Part shown: positions 40,460 to 49,888 of the stretch, piece by piece | Layout: each line of letters opens with the position of its first letter | How positions within the stretch are numbered: position 1 is the stretch's first letter | NCBI RefSeq assembly: GCF_020253645.1 | Contig: NZ_JADCBG010000110.1 | Coordinates: 1-64,000, forward strand | Reading direction: 5' to 3' | Length of the DNA stretch: 64,000 bases | Source: Phenylobacterium sp. | GTDB taxonomy: Bacteria > Pseudomonadota > Alphaproteobacteria > Caulobacterales > Caulobacteraceae | The notes under the pieces: generated by a model | What the model was told of the DNA's origin: nothing | The model's database searches: none | The model's input: only the letters and a program-made list of their open reading frames with translations | Program-made: the position numbers and the translations under genes

Positions 40460-41710
40460 TCAGCCGTCTTCCGCCCAGCGGGGGGCTTTGGCGAAGTCAC
40501 CCTCGCGGAACGGCGTCTCGTTGAAGATGTAGGGGTAGTAGAACCGCCGGAGCCGCTCGTGGAAGGCCCGGATACGGTCCTGGTAGGCGAGCTGGGCCGC
40601 AAGGTCCGTTTCCGCCATCCGGTGCAGAGTGGTCTGGAGTCCCACGGCCGGGAGGAACCATCCCGCCCTCGCGGTCCAGGCGTCCCGCGCCTCGAGACCG
40701 CGGCGATAGGCGGCGACCTGGTCTGCGACGCTCAGGTCCCCGAGGTGCTGGAAGGCGTAGTACCACTTCCAGTGGAATCCCGTGAGGACCGGCGGCGTGT
40801 CCCGCCACTCCGGGTGTGCGGCGAAGAAGGCGTTGAGGGTGGCGTCCTTGGGCTTGTCCCAGCCGGCGTGGACAGCCTCGCGCTGCGCAAGGGTGAGCTC
40901 CACCCCCTGTCGGACGGGAATGGTGGAGTTGATCAGAAGGTGCGCCAGGGCGGGCAGGACCAGGGTCAGGGCGACCCAGGTCGCCGCCAGCAGGGCTCCG
41001 TTCGCCACCGAGCTCCGTCCCAGGGCGCCCACGCCAAGGCAGACCAGGGCCCAGAAGGCGAGATAGAGCGCCGTCGCCCCCAGGGCCGCGAGGCTGACCC
41101 CGGCGGCGGCCCCCGAGATCCAGGCGCCCGCTGCAAAAGGCGCCCCCAGGGCGACGAAGGCCAGGCCGAGGCGAAGTCCAGCGCGGCGCAGCCAGAGACC
41201 GGTGGACCCGCCCGCCGCCTGCAGGGCCTGGAGCCGGCCGGCCTCCCGCTCGCCCGAGACCAGGTCGTGCAGGAGAACGATCAGGATCAGCGGGGCCAGG
41301 AAGGTCGCGACGAAGGCCCAGTCGAACCGGCCGGACAGGGCCAGTTCGGCGTTGTAGGCCTCGCCCTCGTGGATCTGGCTCTCGAGCGCCAGGGCGCGGA
41401 CCCGCAGCACATAGGGCGCCACGTCTCGCTGCCCCAGGGCGGCGAAGGCGAGAGCGGCGGGCGGGTCCCATGTCGCGTGGAAGGTGTAGTAGGCGGCGTT
41501 TCCGGCGTCGCCCTCCCGGGAGACCCAGGCCGACACCGCTTTCTCCTCCTCCGCCTGAAGCGGCTGAATCCGGGCGATGGTCTCCGTCTGGCGGCGAACC
41601 TCCCACAACCCGGTCGCGACGCTCACCGTCGACAGGAGCGCCAGCAGCACCAGGGTTGGAACCGCAAGTCTCTGCCGGAGGAAGAGGCGAAGCTCCTGTC
41701 CGAGGCGCAT
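40460..41710 (-). CDS. ABC-2 type permease, DUF3526 family (downstream copy)
   Basis: The 416-aa membrane protein has an N-terminal helix (VPTLVLLALLSTVSVATGLW), a large periplasmic loop (about 35-125) and five further helices. The last part (about 270-395) is a soluble stretch with TGFHWKWYYAFQHLGDLSVADQV, ending in a helix and a short tail. This matches DUF3526-type ABC-2 permeases. ATG 41710 overlaps the preceding stop (TGATG); GTG 41713 is the alternative used by the track. It forms a tightly overlapping operon with a second permease and an ATPase. Its substrate is unknown. Confidence 0.85.
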   Translation of the reverse strand: MRLGQELRLFLRQRLAVPTLVLLALLSTVSVATGLWEVRRQTETIARIQPLQAEEEKAVSAWVSREGDAGNAAYYTFHATWDPPAALAFAALGQRDVAPYVLRVRALALESQIHEGEAYNAELALSGRFDWAFVATFLAPLILIVLLHDLVSGEREAGRLQALQAAGGSTGLWLRRAGLRLGLAFVALGAPFAAGAWISGAAAGVSLAALGATALYLAFWALVCLGVGALGRSSVANGALLAATWVALTLVLPALAHLLINSTIPVRQGVELTLAQREAVHAGWDKPKDATLNAFFAAHPEWRDTPPVLTGFHWKWYYAFQHLGDLSVADQVAAYRRGLEARDAWTARAGWFLPAVGLQTTLHRMAETDLAAQLAYQDRIRAFHERLRRFYYPYIFNETPFREGDFAKAPRWAEDG

Positions 41711-43158
41711 CACCCCGCCCCCCGTGCCAGCCGCCGGCCCGCGCCCCAGGCGAGGCTGCCGGCGAGTCCCGCCCAGAGGCCCAGAAGGGCGAGGCCGGGA
41801 AGGGCGGCCGTCAGGGCCTCGGCCGTCGAGGCCGGCCGATAGACGAAGTCAGGCGTCCGCCGCCATGCGCCCGGGTCAATCCGGACCCTGCGACCGGCCT
41901 CCGGATCCCGGTTGCGGTTGGTGTCGTCGGAGAAGGTCAACGCCTCCGCCTGAAGGCGATTCAACCCCTGGACGATGGTGTAGCGATAGGCTTCGGCCTG
42001 CTGCAGAAAGCGGCGATGCCCCTCCAGGTCCGTCCCCGAGGCGGCCATCGACAGGCTTCGCACCGCCAGGGTCGGGCTGGCGAGGCCCAGAATCAGCGCC
42101 ATCCTTGACTGCTCTCGCTGGCCGGCGAACTGCCGTTCGGCATAGCGGTCGAAGAGGGCCGAGGTCAGACGCTCTCCCTCCATGGCGATGAGGCCCCGGT
42201 AGTTCACCGGGAGGTCCTCGACGCGCGAGACGCCATAGGATTTCAGGACCGACGCCCGGAAGGCGTTGAAGTGGGGATCGTCGGGGTTATGGCTGTCTCC
42301 GATCTTCTTCAGGTCCCGCTGGATGGCGATGTCCGTCTCCAGCCGGCTGGCCTGGGGCATGGCCGCCAGGGCGATGTCGGTCGCCAGGCGCGGCGCGAGG
42401 ATCGCGGAAACGGCCCATCCTGCGACCAGCAGGGCCAGGGCGCTGCGGCTGCTCGGCGCCAGGGCGGACACCGACGTCGTGATCAGCACCCAGACCAGGA
42501 GATAGACGGCGTACCCACCCGCCAGCATCGCGACGGCGGGCGCCGGTGCGCCGCCGAACAGGGCGAGCCAGACCAGGGCGATGAGAGCCGGCGCCAGGAT
42601 GAGACCGGCCACGGCGGCCAGGGCGACGACCTTGCCGGCCAGGACCTGGCGGGCGCCGACTCCCTGGGCGAGGTGCAGTCTGAGGAGGCCGGACTCCCTC
42701 TCCCGGGCCAGGGCCCCGAAGCCGATGAAGATCAGGACCAGCGGACCCAGCGCCTGGATGACGAAGGCCGGGGTCAGCTGGCCGAAGCGGACCAGGAGGG
42801 AAGACTGGCGCACATCCCCGAAGTTGGCGCTGTTCTGCCTGTGGCCCTCCAGGAACAGGGTGGAGCCGGTGAAGGCGTCGACGCCGGGGTCGAAGCCCGC
42901 CAGGGCGGGCAGGGGACGGAAGACGAAATGCCCGTAGTGCACCATCCGGTGCGGATGGCGGGCCGGTTGCCCGTCGAATTCGCGGTCCGCCTGGGCCTGG
43001 AAACGGCTCCGGATCTCCTGGCTTTCCCGGCCCTGGGAGATGGCGGTCAGGGCGGCGACGGCGGACAGGGCGACCACAAGGGCGACGGCGATCTGAGCCA
43101 CCCGGGTCCGGGCCAGCAGGCGCAGCTCATTGGCTGCGATGCGCAGGACCGGGCTCAT
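41710..43158 (-). CDS. ABC-2 type permease, DUF3526 family (upstream copy)
   Basis: The 482-aa permease has the same architecture as its neighbour. The first helix (VAQIAVALVVALSAVAALTAI) is followed by a long extracytoplasmic region with FDGQPARHPHRMVHYGHFVFRP, then a cluster of helices from about residue 130. A second soluble region (VLKSYGVSRVEDLPVNYRGLIAMEGERL) precedes a final hydrophobic segment. The two permeases probably form a heterodimer. Its start overlaps the ATPase stop (ATGA). Confidence 0.87.
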   Translation of the reverse strand: MSPVLRIAANELRLLARTRVAQIAVALVVALSAVAALTAISQGRESQEIRSRFQAQADREFDGQPARHPHRMVHYGHFVFRPLPALAGFDPGVDAFTGSTLFLEGHRQNSANFGDVRQSSLLVRFGQLTPAFVIQALGPLVLIFIGFGALARERESGLLRLHLAQGVGARQVLAGKVVALAAVAGLILAPALIALVWLALFGGAPAPAVAMLAGGYAVYLLVWVLITTSVSALAPSSRSALALLVAGWAVSAILAPRLATDIALAAMPQASRLETDIAIQRDLKKIGDSHNPDDPHFNAFRASVLKSYGVSRVEDLPVNYRGLIAMEGERLTSALFDRYAERQFAGQREQSRMALILGLASPTLAVRSLSMAASGTDLEGHRRFLQQAEAYRYTIVQGLNRLQAEALTFSDDTNRNRDPEAGRRVRIDPGAWRRTPDFVYRPASTAEALTAALPGLALLGLWAGLAGSLAWGAGRRLARGAG

Positions 43159-43886
43159 CCCGTCGCCGCCTCGCCGAGGCGGCGATGCAGTCCCAGAAGA
43201 TCCACCTCGCCCCGGGGCCGGGCCTCCTCCACGATGACGCCGCCCGCCAGAAGACCGATGCGGTCGGCGCAGTCTGCGGCGCCCAGGAGGTCATGGGTCA
43301 CCATGAGGATCGCCGTCCCCCGCTCCCGCAAGCCGGACACCAGGCGATTGAAATCCGCTGCGGCGACGGGGTCGAGCCCGGTCGTCGGTTCATCGAGAAG
43401 CAGGACCGGCGCTTCACGCAGGAGGGCCATGGCGATGGCGACCTTCTGTCTCATGCCCTTTGAGAACCCTGCGGTTCGCCGGGTCCGCGCCTCGGCCTGG
43501 AGGCCTGCGGCGTCGAGGGCGGCGTCCATCTCCGACCGGGTCGGCCGGGCCCCGGAGAGCCCCAGGAAGTAGGCGATGTTCTCATAGGCGGAGAGGGTCT
43601 CGTAGAGGGCGACCGTTTCCGGGAGGTACCCGATCCGTCCCCGGACCGCCGCGGCCTCGCTCGCCGTATCGAGGCCTGTGACCCGAGCCGTTCCGGATGT
43701 CGGCCTCAGGAAGCCCATGAGAACGGCCAGGGTGGTCGACTTGCCGGCGCCGTTCCCGCCCAGCAGGGCGTAGACCTCCCCTGGATTCACGGTCAGCTGC
43801 AGGTTCTTCAGGACCTGGGCTCCGCCCCTGTTCACGCACAGGTCGCGGATCTCGATGGCGGGGGAGGAGGAGCAGGGGGCCGGCAT
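43155..43886 (-). CDS. ABC transporter ATP-binding protein
   Basis: The 243-aa ATPase has Walker A LLGGNGAGKSTTLAVLMG, the Q-loop segment RIGYLPETVALYETLSAYENI, a signature reading FSKGMRQKVAIAMAL, Walker B PVLLLDEPTTGLDP and the switch His in MVTHDLLGAADC. This is the NosF/CcmA-like class that pairs with ABC-2 export permeases. The start was moved from 43958 to ATG 43886 (MPAPCSSSPAIEIRDL), so that the 30-bp palindrome lies upstream rather than inside the gene. It is first in the exporter operon. Confidence 0.9.
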   Translation of the reverse strand: MPAPCSSSPAIEIRDLCVNRGGAQVLKNLQLTVNPGEVYALLGGNGAGKSTTLAVLMGFLRPTSGTARVTGLDTASEAAAVRGRIGYLPETVALYETLSAYENIAYFLGLSGARPTRSEMDAALDAAGLQAEARTRRTAGFSKGMRQKVAIAMALLREAPVLLLDEPTTGLDPVAAADFNRLVSGLRERGTAILMVTHDLLGAADCADRIGLLAGGVIVEEARPRGEVDLLGLHRRLGEAATG

Positions 43887-43915
43887 GTCAGTCTGTTCTC
43901 CCGCGGTCGGCGCCC

Positions 43916-43945
43916 TGTCAATGCTGATATAACATTGCATTGACA
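43916..43945. promoter_or_regulatory. 30-bp palindrome between exporter operon and TonB receptor
   Basis: TGTCAATG (43916-43923) and CATTGACA (43938-43945) are perfect 8-bp inverted arms around a 14-base AT-rich centre. The element is midway in the 105-base divergent region, 29 bases from the ATPase start and 46 from the receptor start. It could control both directions. It does not match a Fur box that I recognise. Confidence 0.6.
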
Positions 43946-43991
43946 TGGCGAACGCCACGGTTATGAGGCTCGACGCTATACTGTAACACCC

Positions 43992-46133
43992 ATGGGGCCT
44001 CAGGTGAACTCAACGTCCAGGTCGATCCTCCTCCTCTCGGCGAGCCTCGCCTGCCTGTCCGGTCCGGCCCTTGCGGAAGTCGCCAGCAGCGTCTCCGAGG
44101 TCGTGGTGACCGGGCAGAGACAGGCCTATCGGGGCCTCTTCACGCCGGCCGAGACCCCCCAGAGCCTCGCCGTCATCTCGCAGCGCACCCTGCAGGACAA
44201 CAACATCACCGGCCTGACGGAGGCCCTCGACCTCAACGCGGGGATCGCCCGGCAGAACAACTTTGGCGGTCTGTGGGACTCCTACGCCGTCCGGGGCTTC
44301 GCAGGGGACGAAAACCTGCCCAGCGGCTACCTGGTGAACGGCTTCAACGGCGGTCGCGGATTCGGCGGTCCCCGTGACGTGTCCGGCGTCGAGCGGATCG
44401 AGATTCTCAAGGGGCCGAACGCTGCGCTCTTCGGTCGCGGAGAGCCCGGCGGGACGGTGAACATCGTCACTCGCAAGGCCCGTTTCGGAGAGAGCGGAGG
44501 CGACTTCAGCGCCAGCCTCGGGGCGTTCAACGCCCGCCGGGCGGATGCAGACGTGAACCTGGCGGCGGGAGATGTCGTCGGCGCCCGGTTGATCGGCTTC
44601 TACGAGGAGGCCGAGAGCTTCCGGCGGACGGTCAGCACCGAGCGCTACGGTTTCCTTCCCTCCTTCGGGTTCCGGCTGGGTGCGGACACGACCGTCACCT
44701 ACGACCTCGAGATCACCCGTCAGAAGGCGCCCTTTGACCGCGGCGTCCCGGCCATCGGCGGCGTCCTCGGCAAGGTGGACCGCCGGACCTTCCTGGGCGA
44801 GCCCGGCGACGGGCCCGTCAAGGCCGACGCCACCGGCCAGCAGCTCGAGATCCAGCACGACTTCAGCCCCGCCTGGAGCCTGCTCCTGGGCGCGGGTTTC
44901 CGCACGACAAGCCTGTCCGGCTTCTCCACCGAGGCCGAGCTCGCCGCCTCCCGGCAAAAGCTGAACGTCGATGGCAAGTCCCTCTCCCGCCAGAGGCGTT
45001 TCCGGGACTACGAGGCCGACCACGCGGTCCTGAGGGGCGAGGTGTCCGGCGACTTCCAGGCCCTTGGCGTCAGGCACCGCCTCCTCGTCGGGGCAGACTT
45101 CGACCGGTTCGAGAACAGCCAGCTCTTCCTGCGGTTCCGCCCGGCGGCGGTGAGCGGCAATCCCTCGGACCAGGCCGCCAATGTCATTGATGTCTTCGCC
45201 CCGGTCTATGGCCGGTTCCCGTTGCCGACCCCCGGTCCGCAGACGAACCGGCTGGACGTCCAGGAGGCTGCCGGCCTCTACATCCAGGACCAGATCAGCC
45301 TTTCGGACGCCCTGCAGATCCGGCTCGGCGTCCGCTATGACGATTTCTCGCTGGAGAGCCTCAACCGGGCGACAGGCGTGTCCCAGAACCGGTCGGAGAG
45401 CCGCCTCAGCCCGCAGGTCGGGCTGGTCTGGACCGCGACGCCGTCCCTCTCGCTGTTCGCGGCCTATGGCGAGGGCTTCCGCGCCAATATCGGCGCGACG
45501 GCGAAGGGCGAAGTCTTTGACCCCGAGATCAGCCGGTCTTTCGAGGCGGGCCTGCGGTTCACCCTCCTGGAGGGCGACCTGTCCGGAACCCTCGCCTACT
45601 TCTCGATGCGCAAGAGCCAGGTTCTCGCCGCTGACCCGGCCAATCCGGGCTTCTCCCTGCCCATCGGCAAGGCCGGCAGCCAGGGGGTCGAGTTCGACCT
45701 GAACGGCCGCCTTCCCGGCGGGGTCGAGGCCCTATTCTCCTACGCCTATGTCGAGGCCGAGGCCCGGTCGGATGTCCTTGATCCCAACTTCTCCCTCCAG
45801 ATCCGCAAGGGGGACCGGCTCATCAATGTGCCGCGCCACAGCCTGAACGCCCAGCTCGCCCGGGACTTCGATCTCGGGGAGACCGAGGTCCGTCTCGGCG
45901 CCGGCGTCCAGCATGTGGGCGAGCGGCTGGGCGAGACCGCGACGAAGTTCGAGCTGCCCGCCTACACCCTGGTCCGGCTGTTCGGCGCCTGGCGGGCCAC
46001 GGACCGGGTGGAGGTCTTCGGGGAGGTGCAGAACCTCTTTGACGAGACCTATTACACCAACAGCTTCGCCACCCTGTGGGTCCAGCCGGGCGCGCCGCGG
46101 ACCGGCTCGGTCGGGGTGCGCCTGCGCTTCTGA
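43992..46133 (+). CDS. TonB-dependent siderophore-type receptor
   Basis: The 713-aa outer-membrane protein has a signal peptide (to about residue 28, GPALA), a TonB box-like SEVVVTGQR and the plug domain. The plug shows TPQSLAVISQRTLQDNN, YAVRGFAGDENLPSGYLVNGF, VERIEILKGPNAALFGRGEPGGTVNIVTRKA, the FhuA/FecA-like 'siderophore receptor' pattern. The beta barrel follows, ending with aromatic F in SVGVRLRF. The ligand may be a ferric siderophore, but this is not shown. It is divergent from a DUF3526 exporter operon across a shared palindrome. Confidence 0.92.
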   Translation: MGPQVNSTSRSILLLSASLACLSGPALAEVASSVSEVVVTGQRQAYRGLFTPAETPQSLAVISQRTLQDNNITGLTEALDLNAGIARQNNFGGLWDSYAVRGFAGDENLPSGYLVNGFNGGRGFGGPRDVSGVERIEILKGPNAALFGRGEPGGTVNIVTRKARFGESGGDFSASLGAFNARRADADVNLAAGDVVGARLIGFYEEAESFRRTVSTERYGFLPSFGFRLGADTTVTYDLEITRQKAPFDRGVPAIGGVLGKVDRRTFLGEPGDGPVKADATGQQLEIQHDFSPAWSLLLGAGFRTTSLSGFSTEAELAASRQKLNVDGKSLSRQRRFRDYEADHAVLRGEVSGDFQALGVRHRLLVGADFDRFENSQLFLRFRPAAVSGNPSDQAANVIDVFAPVYGRFPLPTPGPQTNRLDVQEAAGLYIQDQISLSDALQIRLGVRYDDFSLESLNRATGVSQNRSESRLSPQVGLVWTATPSLSLFAAYGEGFRANIGATAKGEVFDPEISRSFEAGLRFTLLEGDLSGTLAYFSMRKSQVLAADPANPGFSLPIGKAGSQGVEFDLNGRLPGGVEALFSYAYVEAEARSDVLDPNFSLQIRKGDRLINVPRHSLNAQLARDFDLGETEVRLGAGVQHVGERLGETATKFELPAYTLVRLFGAWRATDRVEVFGEVQNLFDETYYTNSFATLWVQPGAPRTGSVGVRLRF

Positions 46134-46136
46134 GCC

Positions 46137-47981
46137 TCAGTCCACCGGGGTCCCGGCCACCAGGGCCAGGACGGCGGGGCCGTAGCGGGCGAGCTTGGTC
46201 TCGCCGACGCCGCTGACCCGGGACAGGGCTGCAGAATCGGCCGGTCGGACCGTCGCGATCTCCGCCAGGGTGCGGTCGCTGAAGATGACATAGGGGGGCG
46301 CCTTCTGGCGCACCGCCTCGGCCCGGCGCCAGGCGCGCAGGGCGGAGAAGAGTTGCGGATCGCCCTCGAAATCGGTCCCGGGACCGTCGCGCCGGCGTCG
46401 TGCGGGCGTCGCGCCGGCGTCGCGGGACCCGTCGGGGTGACGCTGCGCCAGGCGTCCCTCCACCCGTCGCTCTCCTCGATAGACCGCGCGCACGGCGTCC
46501 GCGTCGCCCAGGGTGATGAGGGGCCGGCCCTCGTTCGGGTCCTCGCGCAGGAGGCCATCGAAGATCAGCTGGTCGATCAGGCCCCGCCAGGCGCCCGCCG
46601 GCAGCTCGGCGCCCACCCCGAAGGTGCTCAGACCCGCCTCGAAGGCCGAGGGCTCGCGGGTCTTGCCGAGGAGGTGCTCCACCAGACGGCCGCGGCCATA
46701 CCGCCCGTTCAGCCGGTGAGCGGCGGACAGCACCTTCTGGGCCTGGAGGGTCAGGTCCGCGCCCTTCGGGGGATTCAAACAGTTGTCGCAGCGGCCGCAG
46801 TCCGCCACGCCCTCCTCGCCGAAATAGCGGCGGACCGCCGCCGTGCGGCAGGCGCCCCCGTCCAGCAGGGCGTAGAGCTGGCGCACCTTGCGCACCTGCA
46901 CTGCGCGGACCTCGTCGGAGAGGGCCTGGCCGTCCAGCCGACGCAGGGCCCAGGCCATGTCCGAGGCGCCGTAGAGGGTGATCCCCTCGGCGGGCTCGCC
47001 GTCGCGCCCGGCGCGGCCCACCTCCTGCCAGTAGGCCTCGATGGAGGCGGGCGGGTCGGCGTGGATCACGTAGCGGACGTCCGGCTTGTCCACCCCCATG
47101 CCGAAGGCGATGGTGGCCACCATGACGGCGTCGTCGGCGGCCAGAAACCCCGCCAGGCGGCGCTCGCGCAGGTCGCGGTCCAGGCCGGCGTGGTAGGCCA
47201 TGGCCGGCAGGCCGGCGGCGCAGAGCTCGGCGGCCAGGGCCTCGGTTCCGTCCCGGGAGCCGGCGTAGATCACCCCCGGCCGGTCGCGCCGCGCCTTGGC
47301 CAGCTCCAGCACCCGCTTGCGTCCCGTCCCGGCCTTGCGCTCGGCGGAGAGGGCCAGCTCCGGCCGGTCGAAGGAGGCGACGAACTCCCGGGCGGCGCCC
47401 AGGTGCAGGCCCTCGCGGATGTCCTGCCGGGTCCGGGCGTCGGCGGTGGCCGTCACCGCCAGCCGCGGGACCCCGGGGAAGACCTCGGCCAGGCGCCCCA
47501 GCAACCGGTATTCGGGGCGGAAGTCGTGGCCCCACTGGCTCACGCAGTGGGCCTCGTCGATGGCGATCACCGACAGGGGAACCTGGGACAGCCGCTCCAG
47601 CATCCAGGGCTGCAAGAGGCCCTCGGGCGAGACGTAGAGGAGGTCGAGGGTCCCGGCCTCGATCCGCGCCCAGGTGGCGGCGCGGTCTTCGGGCGCGGTG
47701 AGGGAGTCCAGCCGGGCGGCGGCGACCCCCGCCTGGACCAGGCCCGCCACCTGGTCGGCCATCAGGGCGATGAGGGGGCTGACCACCAGGCCGAGGCCGG
47801 GCCGCAGCAGGGCGGGGATCTGGTAGCAGACACTCTTGCCCCCGCCAGTGGGCAGGACGGCCAGGGCCGGACGACCGGCCATCACCTCGGCGATCACCGG
47901 CGCCTGCAGGCCCCGGAAGCCGGCGTGCCCGAAGACACGGCGCAGGACCTCCTGCGCCTCCTGTAGCGAATCGTCGGACAT
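46137..47981 (-). CDS. recQ: ATP-dependent DNA helicase RecQ
   Basis: RecQ is a 3'-5' helicase acting in recombination and fork repair. The 614-aa product has motif I LPTGGGKSVCYQIPALL, DEAHCVSQWGHDFRPEYRLLG (motif II), motif VI region YWQEVGRAGRDGEPAEGI and the zinc-binding RQC Cys set (GACRTAAVRRYFGEEGVADCGRCDNC). The C-terminal HRDC domain (LFSALRAWRRAEAV...VSGVGETKLARYGPAVLALVAG) is preceded by a basic repetitive linker. It converges on the TonB receptor, separated by three bases. Confidence 0.96.
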   Translation of the reverse strand: MSDDSLQEAQEVLRRVFGHAGFRGLQAPVIAEVMAGRPALAVLPTGGGKSVCYQIPALLRPGLGLVVSPLIALMADQVAGLVQAGVAAARLDSLTAPEDRAATWARIEAGTLDLLYVSPEGLLQPWMLERLSQVPLSVIAIDEAHCVSQWGHDFRPEYRLLGRLAEVFPGVPRLAVTATADARTRQDIREGLHLGAAREFVASFDRPELALSAERKAGTGRKRVLELAKARRDRPGVIYAGSRDGTEALAAELCAAGLPAMAYHAGLDRDLRERRLAGFLAADDAVMVATIAFGMGVDKPDVRYVIHADPPASIEAYWQEVGRAGRDGEPAEGITLYGASDMAWALRRLDGQALSDEVRAVQVRKVRQLYALLDGGACRTAAVRRYFGEEGVADCGRCDNCLNPPKGADLTLQAQKVLSAAHRLNGRYGRGRLVEHLLGKTREPSAFEAGLSTFGVGAELPAGAWRGLIDQLIFDGLLREDPNEGRPLITLGDADAVRAVYRGERRVEGRLAQRHPDGSRDAGATPARRRRDGPGTDFEGDPQLFSALRAWRRAEAVRQKAPPYVIFSDRTLAEIATVRPADSAALSRVSGVGETKLARYGPAVLALVAGTPVD

Positions 47982-48039
47982 GCCCCTCTATCGCCCGCCC
48001 CGCTGCGGCTGCGAAGGGGCGGAAGGCGGCGCGCCGGGC

Positions 48040-49791
48040 CTATTCGGCGGCGAGGGCCGCCGGGGCGTCCTGGGCGCCGCGGACCAGCCGCCCGGGCAGG
48101 GCGCCGGTGGGCTCGCCGTCGCGGTAGGTGACCTGTCCGGCCACCAGGGTGGCGACATAGCCCCGCGCCCTCTGCAGGAGCCGCCGCCCGCCCGCCGGCA
48201 GGTCATAGCCCACCGTGGGCGGCTCCACCGCCAGACGGTCGAAGTCGATGACGTTGAGGTCGGCGCGCAGGCTGGGCGCCACCAGGCCCCGGTCCAGAAG
48301 GCCCACCGTCTCCGCCGTCGCCCGGGTCTGCAGGCGGACCATGTGTTCCAGGGGCAGGCGCGGACCCCGGGTCCGGTCCCGGGCCCAGAGGGTCAGGTTG
48401 GTGGTCGGGAAGCTGCCGTCACAGATCATGCCCACATGCGCGCCGCCGTCGGACAGGCCGGCCACGCAGTCGGGATGGCGCAGCATGTCATAGGCCGGGT
48501 CCAGCCCGCCGTCGGCGTAGTTCAGGAAGGGCAGGTAGAGCATGCCGCGCCCGCCGCGGGTCATCATGTGGTCCAGGGCCACGGCTTCGGGGGCGACGCC
48601 CCGGGCCCGGGCCAGGGCGCCGATGGAGTCCTCGCGTCTCGGCTCGTAGTCCGGCGTCTCGGCCATCAGGAACATGTTGTCCCAGTCCCGGGTCAGGCGC
48701 GAGGCGATGGCCGCGCCGCCCGGCGGGACCGCGTCGTCGAGGAGGGCGGCCCGGAAGGAGGCCTCCGCCAGCCGCGCCATGCGCTGCTCCAGGGGCAGGG
48801 CCGCCACCGACTTCCAGGCCTCGGTGTGGCTGAAGGGGTTGAGGGTCAGCTCGAAGCCCAGCAGCACGCCCACCCCCCGGCCGCAGACCTGGGCGCGCAT
48901 GGGCAGGCCCTCGGCGGTCGCGGCGGACAGGGCGGCCAGCAGGTCGCGCCAGGCGTTGGGCGCCTTGGGGCCTTGCAGCAGGCTGAAGGACAGGGGCCGG
49001 CCCGAGGCCTCCACCAGCCGGCGCATCAGGCCGAACTCGGCCTTCGGGTCGGCGAAGTCGGAGACGAACTGCAGGACGCCGCGCCCGGCGGCCTTCAGCC
49101 CCAGGGCGATGCCCATCAGCTCGTCCTCGGCGGCGGTCAGGGTCGGCGTCGGCTGGCCGTCCGAGGTGCGGTGATTGAGGGTCCGCGAGGTGGAAAAGCC
49201 CAGGGCGCCGGCCTCCATGGCCCGCTTGGCCAGGGCCGACATGGCGGCGATGTCGGCGGGGCTGGCCGGCTCGCGGTTCGCGCCGCGCTCGCCCATGACA
49301 AAGACCCGCAGGGCCGCGTGCGGCAGCTGGGCGCCGACGTCGAGGTCGTAGGCCCGGCCGGACAGGGACTGGAGATAGTCGGGATAGCTCTCCCAGTTCC
49401 AGGGCAGGCCCTCGGCCAGGACCGGGTGGGGAATGTCCTCCACCCCCTCCATCAGCCGGATCAGCCGGTCGTGGTCCTCGGGCCGGCAGGGGGCGAAGCC
49501 GACCCCGCAATTGCCCATGACGGCGGTGGTCACACCGTGCCATGCGGAGGGGGTGAGGTGGTGGTCCCAGGTGACCTGGCCGTCATAGTGGGTGTGGATG
49601 TCGACGAAGCCGGGGGTGACGATCCTGCCCCGCGCGTCGATCTCCTCGGCGCCTGACCCGCTGACGGCGCCGACAGCGGCGATCCGCCCGTCCTTCACCG
49701 CCACGTCGGCCTCGCGCCCCGGCGCCCCGGAGCCGTCGATCACCGTCCCGCCGCGGACCACCAGGTCGTAGGCGCGTTCCCGTCCGGCCAT
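48040..49791 (-). CDS. N-acyl-D-amino-acid deacylase-type amidohydrolase
   Basis: The 583-aa metal-dependent hydrolase has the amidohydrolase start [18 protein letters not shown] and the metal-binding [18 protein letters not shown]. It also has the D-aminoacylase-type signature [34 protein letters not shown], and later [18 protein letters not shown] with the catalytic Asp. The family hydrolyses N-acyl-D-amino acids or related amides; the real substrate is unknown. The track ORF extends to 50094; ATG 49789-49791 is where the fold begins. It is upstream of recQ on the same strand. Confidence 0.87.
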   Translation of the reverse strand: MAGRERAYDLVVRGGTVIDGSGAPGREADVAVKDGRIAAVGAVSGSGAEEIDARGRIVTPGFVDIHTHYDGQVTWDHHLTPSAWHGVTTAVMGNCGVGFAPCRPEDHDRLIRLMEGVEDIPHPVLAEGLPWNWESYPDYLQSLSGRAYDLDVGAQLPHAALRVFVMGERGANREPASPADIAAMSALAKRAMEAGALGFSTSRTLNHRTSDGQPTPTLTAAEDELMGIALGLKAAGRGVLQFVSDFADPKAEFGLMRRLVEASGRPLSFSLLQGPKAPNAWRDLLAALSAATAEGLPMRAQVCGRGVGVLLGFELTLNPFSHTEAWKSVAALPLEQRMARLAEASFRAALLDDAVPPGGAAIASRLTRDWDNMFLMAETPDYEPRREDSIGALARARGVAPEAVALDHMMTRGGRGMLYLPFLNYADGGLDPAYDMLRHPDCVAGLSDGGAHVGMICDGSFPTTNLTLWARDRTRGPRLPLEHMVRLQTRATAETVGLLDRGLVAPSLRADLNVIDFDRLAVEPPTVGYDLPAGGRRLLQRARGYVATLVAGQVTYRDGEPTGALPGRLVRGAQDAPAALAAE

Positions 49792-49888
49792 GACATCTCC
49801 TCCGTCGCGGTCCCCGCCGCGTGAGGGAGATTCAGCGCCTATCGCGGGTGCGGGGTCAAGATGGCGCAGCGTCGCCCGCCCTGCGCTC

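Noticed and set aside
43916-43945. Fur box ahead of the TonB receptor
   Set aside because: The dyad arms do not fit a Fur consensus that I can recognise, so it is kept as an unassigned operator.
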